From: Streptomyces sp. TP-A0356
GTDB lineage: Bacteria; Actinomycetota; Actinomycetes; Streptomycetales; Streptomycetaceae
Direction: 5' to 3'
Assembly: GCF_001417775.1 (NCBI RefSeq)
Contig: NZ_BBZJ01000017.1
Span: forward strand, 372,001-436,000
DNA: 64,000 nt
The notes under the pieces are model-generated. The model saw only the letters and a program-made list of their open reading frames with translations. It was not told the origin of the DNA and did no database searches. Position numbers and translations under genes: made by a program. Positions 55,904-64,000 of the stretch are shown one piece after another. The stretch's first letter is position 1; every line of letters starts with the position of its first letter.

Positions 55904-56683
55904 GTGCCGGTCCTCCCTGGAGCCGAGCCGTACCGCCACGACGGCGGGGAGATCGGCGTCCTCCTCTGCCACGGCTTCACCGGTTCCCCGCAGTCGCTGC
56001 GCCCCTGGGCGGAGCATCTCGCCGAGCGCGGTCTCACCGTCTCGCTGCCGCTGCTGCCCGGGCACGGCACGCGCTGGGAGGACATGCAGCTCACCGGCTG
56101 GCAGGACTGGTACGCGGAGGTGGACCGTGAGCTGCGCGTCCTGCGCGAGGGCTGCGCCCAGGTGTTCGTGGCCGGCCTGTCCATGGGTGGGGCCCTGGCC
56201 CTGCGGCTCGCCGCCAAGCACGGGGACGCGGTCAGCGGCGTGGTGGTCGTCAACCCGGCGAACAAGGTGCACGGCCTGTCGGCGTACGTCCTTCCGGTCG
56301 CCCGCCACCTCGTCCGTACGACGAACGGGATCGCCAGCGACATCGCCAAGGAGGGCAGCACGGAACTGGGATACGACAGGGTGCCGCTGCACGCGGCGCA
56401 CTCCCTGCGGAACTTCTTCCGTCTGGTCGACGGCGAGCTGCCGCAGGTCACCCAGCCCCTGCTGCTCCTGCGCAGCCCCCAGGACCACGTCGTGCCGCCC
56501 GCCGACTCGGCCCGGATCCTCAGCCGGGTCTCCTCCACGGATGTGACCGAGATCCTGCTGGAACAGAGCTACCACGTGGCGACGTTGGACCACGATGCGG
56601 ACCGGATCTTCGAGGAGAGCCACGCGTTCATCGGCCGGCTCGCGCCCAGTCTCGGCAAGGAAGGGACGGCCGCAGGTGGCTGA
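55904..56683 (+). CDS. Alpha/beta-fold esterase/lipase
   Basis: A 259-residue hydrolase similar to Est30-type carboxylesterases and monoacylglycerol lipases. Nucleophile Ser lies in GLSMGG, and the oxyanion region HGFTGSP is near the N-terminus; the catalytic His is in SYHVATLDHD. Substrate unknown. GTG 55904 has CAGGAG upstream. It overlaps the next gene by 8 nt; the 640-codon open frame before it is a shadow of the acyltransferase and macS. Confidence 0.88.
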   Translation: MPVLPGAEPYRHDGGEIGVLLCHGFTGSPQSLRPWAEHLAERGLTVSLPLLPGHGTRWEDMQLTGWQDWYAEVDRELRVLREGCAQVFVAGLSMGGALALRLAAKHGDAVSGVVVVNPANKVHGLSAYVLPVARHLVRTTNGIASDIAKEGSTELGYDRVPLHAAHSLRNFFRLVDGELPQVTQPLLLLRSPQDHVVPPADSARILSRVSSTDVTEILLEQSYHVATLDHDADRIFEESHAFIGRLAPSLGKEGTAAGG

Positions 56684-57236
56684 GCACGACTCCGACCGCG
56701 AGGACCGCGAGCCGGACGAGAAGGGCGGGCCGTTCGACGAGGAGGCCGCCTGGGCCGCGATCGTCGCGGGGTACGGGGAGGAGCCGCCGGACCCGCCCGG
56801 CACGAAGCCGTTCAAGTCGGTCGAGGACCTGACGCTCCTCGAAGGGGAGAGGAACGGCGGCGAGGACGAGAAGACGAAGGACGAGCCGGCCGGCCCGCTG
56901 GGCAGCTCGGTCTCCTTCGCGCCCGGAGTCGGCCCGCGCGACTACACCGCGCGGGAGCCCTCCGACGACGACTTCGACGAGGACGACGAGGGCCACTTCG
57001 TCCCGCCGGAGCCGCCGCCACTGCCCGCGGCCGACACGACGGCGAAGTTCGCCTGGCTCGGGGTGGTCGGCGGCCCTGTCCTGCTTCTGCTGGCGATACT
57101 GCTCGGCTGGGACATGACCTGGTGGCTCGCCACGCTCTCGGTCGGCGGCTTCCTGGGCGGCTTCCTGACGCTCGTGCTGCGGATGCGGACGGACGACGAG
57201 GACGACGGCGATCCCGGGCGGGGCGCGGTCGTCTGA
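56676..57236 (+). CDS. Acidic membrane protein of unknown function
   Basis: A 186-residue protein with a long acidic, Asp/Glu-rich N-terminal half and two hydrophobic helices near the C-terminus (FAWLGVVGGPVLLLLAILLGW and WWLATLSVGGFLGGFLTLVL). No enzymatic motif is seen. Overlap with the esterase gene suggests co-transcription. GTG 56676 starts at AEHDSDRED; upstream codons would run into the esterase. Confidence 0.75.
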   Translation: MAEHDSDREDREPDEKGGPFDEEAAWAAIVAGYGEEPPDPPGTKPFKSVEDLTLLEGERNGGEDEKTKDEPAGPLGSSVSFAPGVGPRDYTAREPSDDDFDEDDEGHFVPPEPPPLPAADTTAKFAWLGVVGGPVLLLLAILLGWDMTWWLATLSVGGFLGGFLTLVLRMRTDDEDDGDPGRGAVV

Positions 57237-57242
57237 CCGGCT

Positions 57243-57998
57243 CTAGGCCCCGGGAACCCTGAGCGCGGCCAGCACCGGAAGGTGGTCCGTGGCCGCCCCC
57301 AGGTCCCTCTGGGTCACTCCCGGATGACCGGCCGGGACACCGCAGCCGAGGACCTCGATGCCCTGGGTGGCGAAGATCGCGTCGATGCGCCGGTGGGGCT
57401 CGCTGGACGTCCATGTGTGCTCGCCACCCCAGGGTGCGGTGGCCCAGCCGTCCCGGAGGGCGCCCGCCAGGCGCTTGAAGGTGGGGCCGTCGGGGCCTTC
57501 GTTGAGGTCGCCGCCCGCGACGGCGTACGGCACGCCCATGGCGGCGAGCCGGTCGAGGAGCATGCCGCCCTGCTCGTGGCGCTCGTCCTGCTGCAGGCTC
57601 AGATGACAACCGAGGACGCCGAGCCGGGCGCCGCCGAAGCGGACGACCGCCGTCGCGAAGCCCCGCCGGTGCAGTCCGGGGGTGAGCGGCAGCAGCACGT
57701 CCTCGCTGCGCTCCACCGTGGCGCGCAGCGAGCACAGCAGGGCCGGGCCGGCGGCCGTGGCGCCGCCCGTGAGGGTGACCAGACCGGAGGCCGCCGCGAG
57801 CCGGGCGAGCTTCTTGCGCCAGCGGAAGAAGCGGGGCGCCTCCTGGACGAGCACCAGGTCCGGCGCGCAGGCGCGGATCACCCGCGCGAGCGCGTCGGTG
57901 TCGTCGCGCATCGAACGGATGTTGTAGCTGAGGACCCGGATGACAGCCGAACCGTCGGGCTCCGTGCGGGAGTCGGGCAGCGTGATGGTCGTCGCCAT
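57243..57998 (-). CDS. Endonuclease/exonuclease/phosphatase-family hydrolase
   Basis: A 251-residue EEP-fold enzyme with LSYNIRSMRDD, the metal-binding Glu in LVQEAPRF, GCHLSLQQDER, the catalytic Asp/Asn in GGDLNEGPD and the final His in ATDHLPVLAAL. The substrate could be nucleic acid or a phospholipid head group. ATG 57998 is preceded by TATCTT at seven nucleotides, so the transcript may be leaderless; TTG 58007 is an alternative start. It converges with the upstream membrane protein gene. Confidence 0.85.
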   Translation of the reverse strand: MATTITLPDSRTEPDGSAVIRVLSYNIRSMRDDTDALARVIRACAPDLVLVQEAPRFFRWRKKLARLAAASGLVTLTGGATAAGPALLCSLRATVERSEDVLLPLTPGLHRRGFATAVVRFGGARLGVLGCHLSLQQDERHEQGGMLLDRLAAMGVPYAVAGGDLNEGPDGPTFKRLAGALRDGWATAPWGGEHTWTSSEPHRRIDAIFATQGIEVLGCGVPAGHPGVTQRDLGAATDHLPVLAALRVPGA

Positions 57999-58118
57999 GC
58001 CGATCAAGATACGCCGGACCGTCCCGTACGCCCCGCCCCGGGGACCTGCGCGGACACGGCGGCGCCCGCCGTCCCCGGCTCGGGGCCCGGCGGGCGCTTC
58101 CGTACGACGACGGGGCCG

Positions 58119-59072
58119 TCACATGATCGGGTCGGGCTCCCGGGCCAGGTCCGCGGCGCCGACCAGGCCCGCCTTGCCGCCCAGCTGGGCGGCGATGACC
58201 TGGGCGACCGGGCGCCAGTTGCCGCCGACCAGCCAGCGCCGGTACGACTTGCGGATCGGGTCGAGGACCAGCTCGCCCTCGTCCGAGAGGCCGCCGCCGA
58301 CGATGAAGGCGGAGGGGTCGAAGAGCGAGGCCAGGTCGGCGAGGCCCGCACCGGCCCAGCGGGCCAGTTCACGGTAGGAGTCGACGGCCACCGGGTCGCC
58401 CTGGCGGGCGGCCATGGAGATGTGCTTGCCCTCGATGCCGTCGGGGGTGCCGTCGCCGAGGGAGAGCAGCAGCTCGGCGTTCTCGGGGGTGGCGTTGGCA
58501 CGCTGCTTCGCGTAGCGGACGAGGGCGCGGCCGGAGGCGTACTGCTCCCAGCAGCCCTGCGAGCCGCAGCCGCACAGCAGGCCGTCCGGGACCATCCGGA
58601 TGTGACCGAACTCGGCGGCCACCCCGAAGTGGCCGCGGCGGAGCTTGTTGCCGATGATGATCCCGCCGCCGAGGCCGGTGCCGAGCGTGATGCAGATGAC
58701 GTTGCGGTGGCCCTTGCCCGCACCGAACTTGTACTCGCCCCACGCGGCCGCGTTCGCGTCGTTCTCGACGACCACCGGAAGGCCCACGCGGGCCTCGACC
58801 TTCTCCTTCAGCGGCTCCTGACGCCAGTCGATGTTCGGCGCGAAGTAGACCATGGAGCGCTGACGGTTGACGTACCCGGCCGCGCCGATGCCGACGGCGA
58901 CGATCTTGTGCCCGGCACGGGCGCCCTCGACGGCAGCGGCAATGGCGTCCACGATGGCCCCGGGCGTGCCCGGAGTCGGCACCGTGTGGATCGAAAGGAT
59001 GTTGCCTTCCTCGTCGACCACACCGGCCGCGATCTTCGTGCCACCGATGTCGACGCCGATGGTGAGTCCCAT
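58119..59072 (-). CDS. glkA: ROK-family glucokinase
   Basis: A 317-residue glucose kinase. It has the ATP-binding loop DIGGTKIAAGVV, the catalytic Asp in ENDANAAAWGE, the glucose-binding GHIRM segment and the ROK zinc motif CGCGSQGCWEQY. In streptomycetes GlkA also mediates carbon catabolite repression. ATG 59072 is the clear start. A MITE-like element separates it from its upstream neighbour, the SCO2127-like gene. Confidence 0.95.
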   Translation of the reverse strand: MGLTIGVDIGGTKIAAGVVDEEGNILSIHTVPTPGTPGAIVDAIAAAVEGARAGHKIVAVGIGAAGYVNRQRSMVYFAPNIDWRQEPLKEKVEARVGLPVVVENDANAAAWGEYKFGAGKGHRNVICITLGTGLGGGIIIGNKLRRGHFGVAAEFGHIRMVPDGLLCGCGSQGCWEQYASGRALVRYAKQRANATPENAELLLSLGDGTPDGIEGKHISMAARQGDPVAVDSYRELARWAGAGLADLASLFDPSAFIVGGGLSDEGELVLDPIRKSYRRWLVGGNWRPVAQVIAAQLGGKAGLVGAADLAREPDPIM

Positions 59073-59178
59073 GAATCCCTCAGTTTCGGTCGAGCCCCGC
59101 TACGGCCAACCGTACCCGAGGGAACTGGGGGGTGTCGGACGCCTCCGTGCGGCCTCGGGACGCCCGGCACACCGCTCC

Positions 59179-59346
59179 CTAGTGCTGTGGCCGGAGAGGT
59201 TTGCCGGGAAGCTCGCGGCGTCCGGTGCGGTGCATCGCAAGGCGGAGCGTCGCCCGCGTACTGGATGTACTCGGGCGATGCGACAACGCGGCGAGGTGCC
59301 GTGCCGGACGCCGCGAGCCGGTGAACCTTTCCGGTCGCAGCACTAG
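59179..59346. repeat. MITE-like palindromic element, copy 2
   Basis: About 168 bp bounded by 24-nt inverted repeats beginning and ending in CTAG (59179-59202 and 59323-59346), matching at roughly 20 positions. The interior is also palindromic (gctcgcggcgtccgg / gccggacgccgcgagc), so the whole unit can fold into one long hairpin. It has no ORF. The right end provides the TAG stop of the neighbouring gene. Confidence 0.8.
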
Positions 59347-59828
59347 TCGAGGTCGATGTGCTCCCCCGGTCCCTGCTCGCCGTCCTCCCGGCGGGGGTCG
59401 GTGTCCCGGGAGGCAGGGCTCGTCCAGCGCCTCTCCTGGGCCTCGACGGCGGAGCGGTACGCCGCGAGCAGCTCCGAGCCGGCCGCGGCGAGGTGGTCGA
59501 AGACATCCGGATTGCGCTCGATGACCGGTTCCACGACGGCCCTGGCCTGCCGCACGACCTGCTGGACCATCTGCTGGGCCGCGCCAGAGGCCGCGGCCCC
59601 GAACAGCGGCGTCTGCAGGCCGGACAGCTTGTCCGCGACGGCGTCGACGAGCTTGCGCAGCTCCTCGGCCGCCGAGCCGGGCCCCGGACCGTACTCGGTA
59701 CGGCGGCGGGCCCGCTCCGCGGCGAGGTCCTCGGCGCATGCCTTCGCCCAGGCGTCGGCGTCGGTCACCCTGGCTTCGTCGGCGGCCTCCTCCTGAGCGG
59801 CGTCGGACGTGGGGCGCTCTTCGCTCAT
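59343..59828 (-). CDS. SCO2127-like protein, stop codon supplied by a MITE end
   Basis: A 161-residue helical protein, alanine/glutamate-rich, with an Arg-rich central segment and a C-terminal acidic tail. It corresponds by position to SCO2127, which has been linked to glucose uptake and catabolite repression next to glkA. The TAG stop at 59343-59345 lies inside the terminal CTAG of the repeat element, so its C-terminus may have been changed by the insertion. ATG 59828 has CAGGAG upstream. Confidence 0.75.
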   Translation of the reverse strand: MSEERPTSDAAQEEAADEARVTDADAWAKACAEDLAAERARRRTEYGPGPGSAAEELRKLVDAVADKLSGLQTPLFGAAASGAAQQMVQQVVRQARAVVEPVIERNPDVFDHLAAAGSELLAAYRSAVEAQERRWTSPASRDTDPRREDGEQGPGEHIDLD

Positions 59829-59931
59829 GGCGGACTCCTGACTGCGGTTCGTACTCTCGACGTTACCCGAACGGGGGTACGCAGACCTCACCGTGCACCG
59901 GGCCGGCGCCCGGCGCAGGGGCGGGTCCCGG

Positions 59932-61110
59932 TCACATCTGGCGCGGCCACAGTTCCGGGTCCGGAGCGAAGCGGATGCGCAGCTCGCCCGCGCGCAGGGC
60001 CGCGCCGGCCACGGTGCAGCGGCGCAGGGCCGACGGGAGCGGGACGGTCCGGCTGAACGGCCCCACGGTCACCAGAAGTTCGTCGCCGCGCCGGACGAGG
60101 TCCAGTTCCTCGCGTATCGCGCCGGGCAGCGGAATGTGCCACACGAGCACGCCGTCCTCGGCGAGCCGGTCCGTCACGGGCCACTCGACCGGGGTGGGCT
60201 CCGGGTTGACGGCGGGGGCGGCGAGCGCGGCGAGGTCGTCGGCACCGCGCGGGTCACGGCCGAGGTGCGGGACGCCGTGCACGCCGGGGACACCGTACGT
60301 TCCCTGCCACTCCTCCAGGGCCTTGCGCTGCTGGGCGGCGAGGCCCGCGAGCCAGGTGTCGTGGCCGGAGTCCGGCAGAAGGCGGTTCGCGACCAGGGTC
60401 TCGGGGCGCAGGCCGCGCACGGCGAGGCCGGTGACGGCTGTGCGGACGGCGTCGGCGCCCGCGGGACCCGGCTCGGCGACCAGCCACACGCTGGTGGCGC
60501 GGTCGGCGACGACGGCCTCGACGGCGGCCAGGTCGACGTCCCAGCGGGCGGCGGTCTCGTACAGCCACTCGGCGGGCATCGGGACGCCCGCCAGCCTGCC
60601 GAGGACGGGGCGCAGCGCGCGGGCGGCCTGCCGCTCCGGCGGGAGGAGCCGGCGCAGATAGCGGCGGAGTTCCTCGGGGAGGGCGAGGAGGGAGAGCGCC
60701 CGCGGGACGGGCGGCAGGTCGACGACGAGGAGGTCGTACGACTCCGAGAGTGCCGCGTCGCGCAGGGCCCGCAGCAGGGCGAGCTCCTCGGCGCCGGGGA
60801 GGGGGGTGACCTCCTCGGCGTCCAGCCTGGCGGCACCGAGCAGGTCGAGCGCCCCGGCCGCGCGGTCCTGGAAGGCGACGAGGTCGTCCCGGAAGCGGGC
60901 GGTGGCGTCGGGGCGCCGGGCGGTGAGGCCCGGGGCCGCCTCGACGGGGGTGGCGCCGGTGGGGACGCCGAGTGCGGCACCGAGGGTGTCCGTGCGGTCG
61001 GCACCGAGCACCAGGGTGCGGGTGCCCTGACGGGCGGCTTCCAGCGCCGTGGCCGCCGCGACGGTGGTCCGGCCGGAGCCGCCGGCGCCGGTGATCAGGA
61101 GGGTGCGCAT
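59932..61110 (-). CDS. ArsA/Get3-like ATPase with degenerate Walker A
   Basis: A 392-residue member of the ArsA/Get3 anion-transporting ATPase superfamily. The phosphate loop reads GAGGSGRTTV, so Arg14 replaces the conserved Lys; DLLVVDLPPVPRALSLL is the switch/Walker B segment. ATP hydrolysis is therefore uncertain. ATG 61110 has a TAGCGT box eight nucleotides upstream and no ribosome site, consistent with a leaderless mRNA; the frame above it is not supported. Confidence 0.8.
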   Translation of the reverse strand: MRTLLITGAGGSGRTTVAAATALEAARQGTRTLVLGADRTDTLGAALGVPTGATPVEAAPGLTARRPDATARFRDDLVAFQDRAAGALDLLGAARLDAEEVTPLPGAEELALLRALRDAALSESYDLLVVDLPPVPRALSLLALPEELRRYLRRLLPPERQAARALRPVLGRLAGVPMPAEWLYETAARWDVDLAAVEAVVADRATSVWLVAEPGPAGADAVRTAVTGLAVRGLRPETLVANRLLPDSGHDTWLAGLAAQQRKALEEWQGTYGVPGVHGVPHLGRDPRGADDLAALAAPAVNPEPTPVEWPVTDRLAEDGVLVWHIPLPGAIREELDLVRRGDELLVTVGPFSRTVPLPSALRRCTVAGAALRAGELRIRFAPDPELWPRQM

Positions 61111-61281
61111 GAGGGTGAACGCTACCGGGGCCCTGCCGGTGAGCTGAGCAGGACGTCGGCGCGCCCTGGGGCCCGACACCGCGCGTGGCCGCGCCCCCCG
61201 GACCCCGAATCGGCCTGGACGGCCTCGTCCGCACATGCCGGACGGGCCGGGTGCACCCGCGCTCGGCAAGAGCGTTCGGCC

Positions 61282-61725
61282 TTACTCCTCCCCCGACTCC
61301 ACCCTCTTCTTCAGCCCCGCGAGCGCCCTGTCGATGATGACCTTCTCCGCCTTGCGCTTGATCATGCCGAGCATCGGGATCTTGACGTCGACCGTCAGCC
61401 GGTAGGTCACCTCCGTGCCGCCCGAGCCCGCGGGCTTCAGGAGGTACGAACCGTCGAGGGAGCGGAGCATCTGGGACTTGACCAGCGTCCAGGAGACCTC
61501 GCTGTCGCCGGTCCACGTGTACGCCAGCGTCTGGTCGTCCTTGATCGCGCCCGCGTCCATGACCAGGCGCACCTGCTCGGCGCGTCCCCGCTCGTCCGTC
61601 GCGAGGACCTCCGCCTCCTTCACCTCTCCCGTCCAGTCCGGGTAGCGCGCGAAGTCGGCGATCACCCGCATGACCTCGGCCGGAGCCGCCTCGATCGTGA
61701 TGCTCGAGCTGGTGTGTTCCGCCAT
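61282..61725 (-). CDS. SRPBCC-family (START-like) protein
   Basis: A 147-residue START-like protein (polyketide cyclase/dehydrase type) with the segments IEAAPAEVMRVIADFARYPDWTGEVKEAEV and GGTEVTYRLTVDVKIPMLGMIKRKAEKVIID. The fold forms a hydrophobic pocket; its ligand is unknown. ATG 61725 has GGAGGAG upstream. Confidence 0.85.
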   Translation of the reverse strand: MAEHTSSSITIEAAPAEVMRVIADFARYPDWTGEVKEAEVLATDERGRAEQVRLVMDAGAIKDDQTLAYTWTGDSEVSWTLVKSQMLRSLDGSYLLKPAGSGGTEVTYRLTVDVKIPMLGMIKRKAEKVIIDRALAGLKKRVESGEE

Positions 61726-61849
61726 CGCCGTGGCTCCTCCAGATGCGGTCCGGTGAGGGAGGGTGACATGCGCACGTGTGTGCAGCGTGAAGGCTACCGC
61801 GCACCCGCCGTCCCGCTACCACCCCACCTGCCGTTCGGCCACCGGCCGG

Positions 61850-62647
61850 TCACCACTCCAGCGCCCAGGGCCTTCCGTTCCCCGCGAAGTGCCCGACGTT
61901 CACGCACTCCGTCGCCCCGATCCGCATCCGCCGCACCAGCGGCTGGTGGACATGGCCGAACAAGGAGTAGCGGGGCCTCGTACGGCGGATCGCCTCCAGC
62001 AGGGCCCGGCTGCCGCGTTCGAACCGGCGCGCCACCGTGTCGTACATCAGCTCCGGCACCTCCGGCGGGATGTGGGTGCACAGCACGTCCACCTCCCCCA
62101 CCGCCTCGATCTTCGCCGCGTACTCCTCGTCGCTGATCTCGTACGGCGTCCGCATGGGGGTGCGCAGGCCCCCGCCGACGAAGCCGAAGGTCCAGCCGCC
62201 GATCTCCACCCGCTCGCCGTCGAGCACCCGGGTGCCCGCCCGCGCGTACTCCGGCCACAGGGACGGCATGTCGACATTGCCGTAGGTCGCGTACGTCGGA
62301 GTCGGGAACGCGGCGAACAGCTCGGCGTACTGTCTGCGCACCGCCTTCTCGATGGCCGCGGCGCGGTCCGTGCCCACGCCCGCCCACAGTTCGGCGCCGA
62401 ACGCCCGTGCCTCCTCGTAGCGGCGGGCGGTGCGCAGCTCCACCAGCCGGTCGGCGTTCTCCGTGCCGAACAGGTCCGGGAAGATCCCGCGCGAGTGGTC
62501 GGCGTAGTCCAGGAAGAGGACCAGGTCACCCAGACAGATCAGGGCGTCCGCGCCGTCGCCCGCTCTGGCCAGGTCACGCGCGTTGCCGTGCACGTCACTG
62601 ACCACGTGTACGCGCGTCCTCGGGTTTCGGCCCGGTGTGGGTGCCAT
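61850..62647 (-). CDS. Metallophosphoesterase
   Basis: A 265-residue calcineurin-like phosphoesterase with the metal-binding motifs VVSDVHGNARDL, CLGDLVLF, GNVD, CTHIPPE and GHVHQPLVRR. The substrate is unknown. ATG 62647 was chosen; TACGCT lies eight nucleotides upstream and no ribosome site is visible, so a leaderless mRNA is likely. The upstream open frame includes implausible residues. Confidence 0.88.
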   Translation of the reverse strand: MAPTPGRNPRTRVHVVSDVHGNARDLARAGDGADALICLGDLVLFLDYADHSRGIFPDLFGTENADRLVELRTARRYEEARAFGAELWAGVGTDRAAAIEKAVRRQYAELFAAFPTPTYATYGNVDMPSLWPEYARAGTRVLDGERVEIGGWTFGFVGGGLRTPMRTPYEISDEEYAAKIEAVGEVDVLCTHIPPEVPELMYDTVARRFERGSRALLEAIRRTRPRYSLFGHVHQPLVRRMRIGATECVNVGHFAGNGRPWALEW

Positions 62648-62952
62648 GACGATCAAGCGTAGGCGCGTGGGGCAAACGTGAACAGTGGCGGCCGGACCTG
62701 CGATTACTGGCCAGTCAGGAAAGGGGTGGACTACTGTGCGCCATGGAACGCCAACACGTGTGACGCACGGAACATCTCGTCGGGACCCCCTGTCGTAGAC
62801 GCATACCGGCGGGTAACGTCCGGGCAGTCCAGTCGTGCTCAGGGTTTCAACCAACGACCGCCGTAGGAACCCGGGGCACCTGACCGAGCCTTGGACCGCA
62901 CCGTCGCAGCACACAGAGTCGTGGCGTCGGCGCCCTATGAGGAGCAGCAGTC
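62648..62952. other. Divergent intergenic region upstream of the acyl-CoA synthetase gene
   Basis: A 305-bp spacer between the metallophosphoesterase and the acyl-CoA synthetase genes. It contains the palindrome TACC-GGCG-GGTA at 62804-62815; no gene is supported. Confidence 0.5.
62804..62815. promoter_or_regulatory. Palindrome TACC-N4-GGTA upstream of acyl-CoA synthetase gene
   Basis: A short inverted repeat of the size seen in TetR-family fatty-acid regulators' operators. It lies about 140 nt before the synthetase start; the cognate regulator is unknown. Confidence 0.4.
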
Positions 62953-64000
62953 TTGCGCGAGTTCAGCCTTCCGGCTTTGTACGAGGTCCCCGCGGACGGC
63001 AATCTGACCGACATCGTCCGCAGAAACGCCGCGCAGCACCCCGATGTCGCCGTCATCGCCCGGAAGGTGGGCGGTGCCTGGCAGGACGTCACCGCCGCCG
63101 CCTTCCTCACCGAGGTGCGTGCCGCGGCCAAGGGGCTCATCGCCTCCGGTGTGCAGCCGGGCGACCGGGTGGGCCTGATGTCCCGGACCCGCTACGAGTG
63201 GACGCTGCTCGACTTCGCGATCTGGAGCGCGGGCGCCATCACCGTGCCGGTCTACGAGACCAGCTCCCCGGAGCAGGTGGAGTGGATCCTCGGCGACTCG
63301 GACGCGACCGCCTGCATCGTGGAGCTGGACTCGCACGCCGCGGCCGTGGAGTCGGTGCGCGACCGGCTGCCCGCGCTCAAGCACGTCTGGCAGATCGAGG
63401 CCGGGGGCGTGGAGGAGCTGGGCCGCGCCGGCAAGGACGTCAGCGACGAGACCGTCGAGGAGCGCAGCTCGCTCGCCAGGGCCGACGATCCGGCCACCAT
63501 CGTCTACACCAGCGGGACCACCGGGCGTCCCAAGGGCTGTGTGCTCACCCACCGCAGCTTCTTCGCCGAGTGCGGGAACATCGTGGAGCGACTGCGTCCC
63601 CTCTTCCGCACGGGCGAGTGCTCGGTCCTCCTCTTCCTTCCCCTCGCGCACGTCTTCGGGCGTCTGGTGCAGGTCGCGCCGATGATGGCGCCGATCAAGC
63701 TGGGCAACGTCCCGGACATCAAGAACCTCACCGACGAACTGGCCGCGTTCCGGCCGACGTTGATCCTCGGTGTGCCGCGGGTCTTCGAGAAGGTCTACAA
63801 CTCGGCGCGGGCCAAGGCGCAGGCCGACGGCAAGGGCAAGATCTTCGGCAAGGCGGCGGACACGGCGATCGCATACAGCCGCGCCCTGGACACCCCGTCC
63901 GGTCCGTCCATCGGTCTGAAGATCAAGCACAAGGCGTTCGACAAGCTCGTCTACAGCAAGCTGCGCGCGGTCCTGGGCGGCCGCGGCGAGTACGCCATCT
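62953..64000 (+). CDS. Long-chain acyl-CoA synthetase / AMP-forming ligase (3' end outside window)
   Basis: An AMP-dependent synthetase that activates fatty acids with CoA. The visible 349 codons include the phosphate-binding loop TIVYTSGTTGRPKGCVLTH and segments LFLPLAHVFGRLVQ and GVPRVFEKVYN, typical of FadD15-like long-chain enzymes. The start is TTG 62953, preceded by GAGGAG; the gene runs off the right edge. The upstream spacer carries a possible fatty-acid regulator site. Confidence 0.9.
   Translation, partial: MREFSLPALYEVPADGNLTDIVRRNAAQHPDVAVIARKVGGAWQDVTAAAFLTEVRAAAKGLIASGVQPGDRVGLMSRTRYEWTLLDFAIWSAGAITVPVYETSSPEQVEWILGDSDATACIVELDSHAAAVESVRDRLPALKHVWQIEAGGVEELGRAGKDVSDETVEERSSLARADDPATIVYTSGTTGRPKGCVLTHRSFFAECGNIVERLRPLFRTGECSVLLFLPLAHVFGRLVQVAPMMAPIKLGNVPDIKNLTDELAAFRPTLILGVPRVFEKVYNSARAKAQADGKGKIFGKAADTAIAYSRALDTPSGPSIGLKIKHKAFDKLVYSKLRAVLGGRGEYAI

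Overview
The window is about 70% G+C and has Streptomyces-type content: a division and cell-wall (dcw) cluster, a PASTA kinase, a MacRS-like two-component system, a ROK glucokinase, a TPP-riboswitch thi operon and a trp attenuator with a WWW leader. GTG and TTG starts and gene overlaps are common. From memory, gene order follows the S. coelicolor SCO2085-SCO2131 chromosomal core, with one accessory cassette (about 34.4-45.4 kb) set into it. No tRNA, rRNA, CRISPR array, phage or transposase gene was seen.

Layout. (1) 1-10.7 kb, minus strand: dcw operon rsmH-ftsL-ftsI-murE-murF-mraY-murD-ftsW (ftsW cut by the window edge), mostly coupled by 4-nt overlaps and fed by a promoter near 10.67 kb. (2) 10.9-19 kb: beta-carbonic anhydrase, a MoxR/DUF58/transglutaminase operon, then small conserved actinobacterial genes (DUF3040, methyltransferase, SAV_6107-type HEPN). 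(3) 19.2-24.9 kb: a TetR-controlled degenerate ABC ATPase/YhgE-Pip membrane operon and a CrtI-like FAD oxidoreductase. (4) 25-32.2 kb: Tyr/Gln-rich membrane protein, metF, thiE, Rv2175c-like DNA-binding protein, a ferredoxin-reductase-like flavoprotein, and the thiO-thiS-thiG operon behind a TPP riboswitch. (5) 32.3-34.2 kb: PASTA Ser/Thr kinase.

(6) 34.4-45.4 kb is the most unusual region. Two convergent operons meet with a 70-bp overlap. The plus operon encodes a trypsin-like/VMAP-C protein, a MoxR AAA+ ATPase and a 1470-residue vWA-like/NB-ARC/TPR protein. The minus operon encodes a Trypco1-like protein, a 56-residue FxSxx-COOH-type RiPP precursor (FxsA), its radical SAM/SPASM maturase (FxsB) and an HExxH protein of the alpha-ketoglutarate peptide beta-hydroxylase type. 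It looks like a three-part VMAP conflict system joined to a cyclophane RiPP pathway. The precursor ends in YTSWQASA instead of a canonical F-x-S-x-x.

(7) 45.5-64 kb: endonuclease IV, sulfite-oxidase-like enzyme, bfr/bfd with an iron box, class II DAHP synthase diverging from trpL-trpEG, phosphofructokinase, MacRS-like pair, lysophospholipid acyltransferase, esterase, EEP-family phosphatase, glucokinase, an SCO2127-like gene, ArsA-like ATPase, SRPBCC protein, metallophosphoesterase and a truncated acyl-CoA synthetase. Two related palindromic MITE-like elements lie at 11.5 and 59.2 kb; the second provides the stop codon of the gene it abuts. Several genes have TANNNT -10 boxes 6-8 nt before the start codon, which suggests leaderless transcripts.
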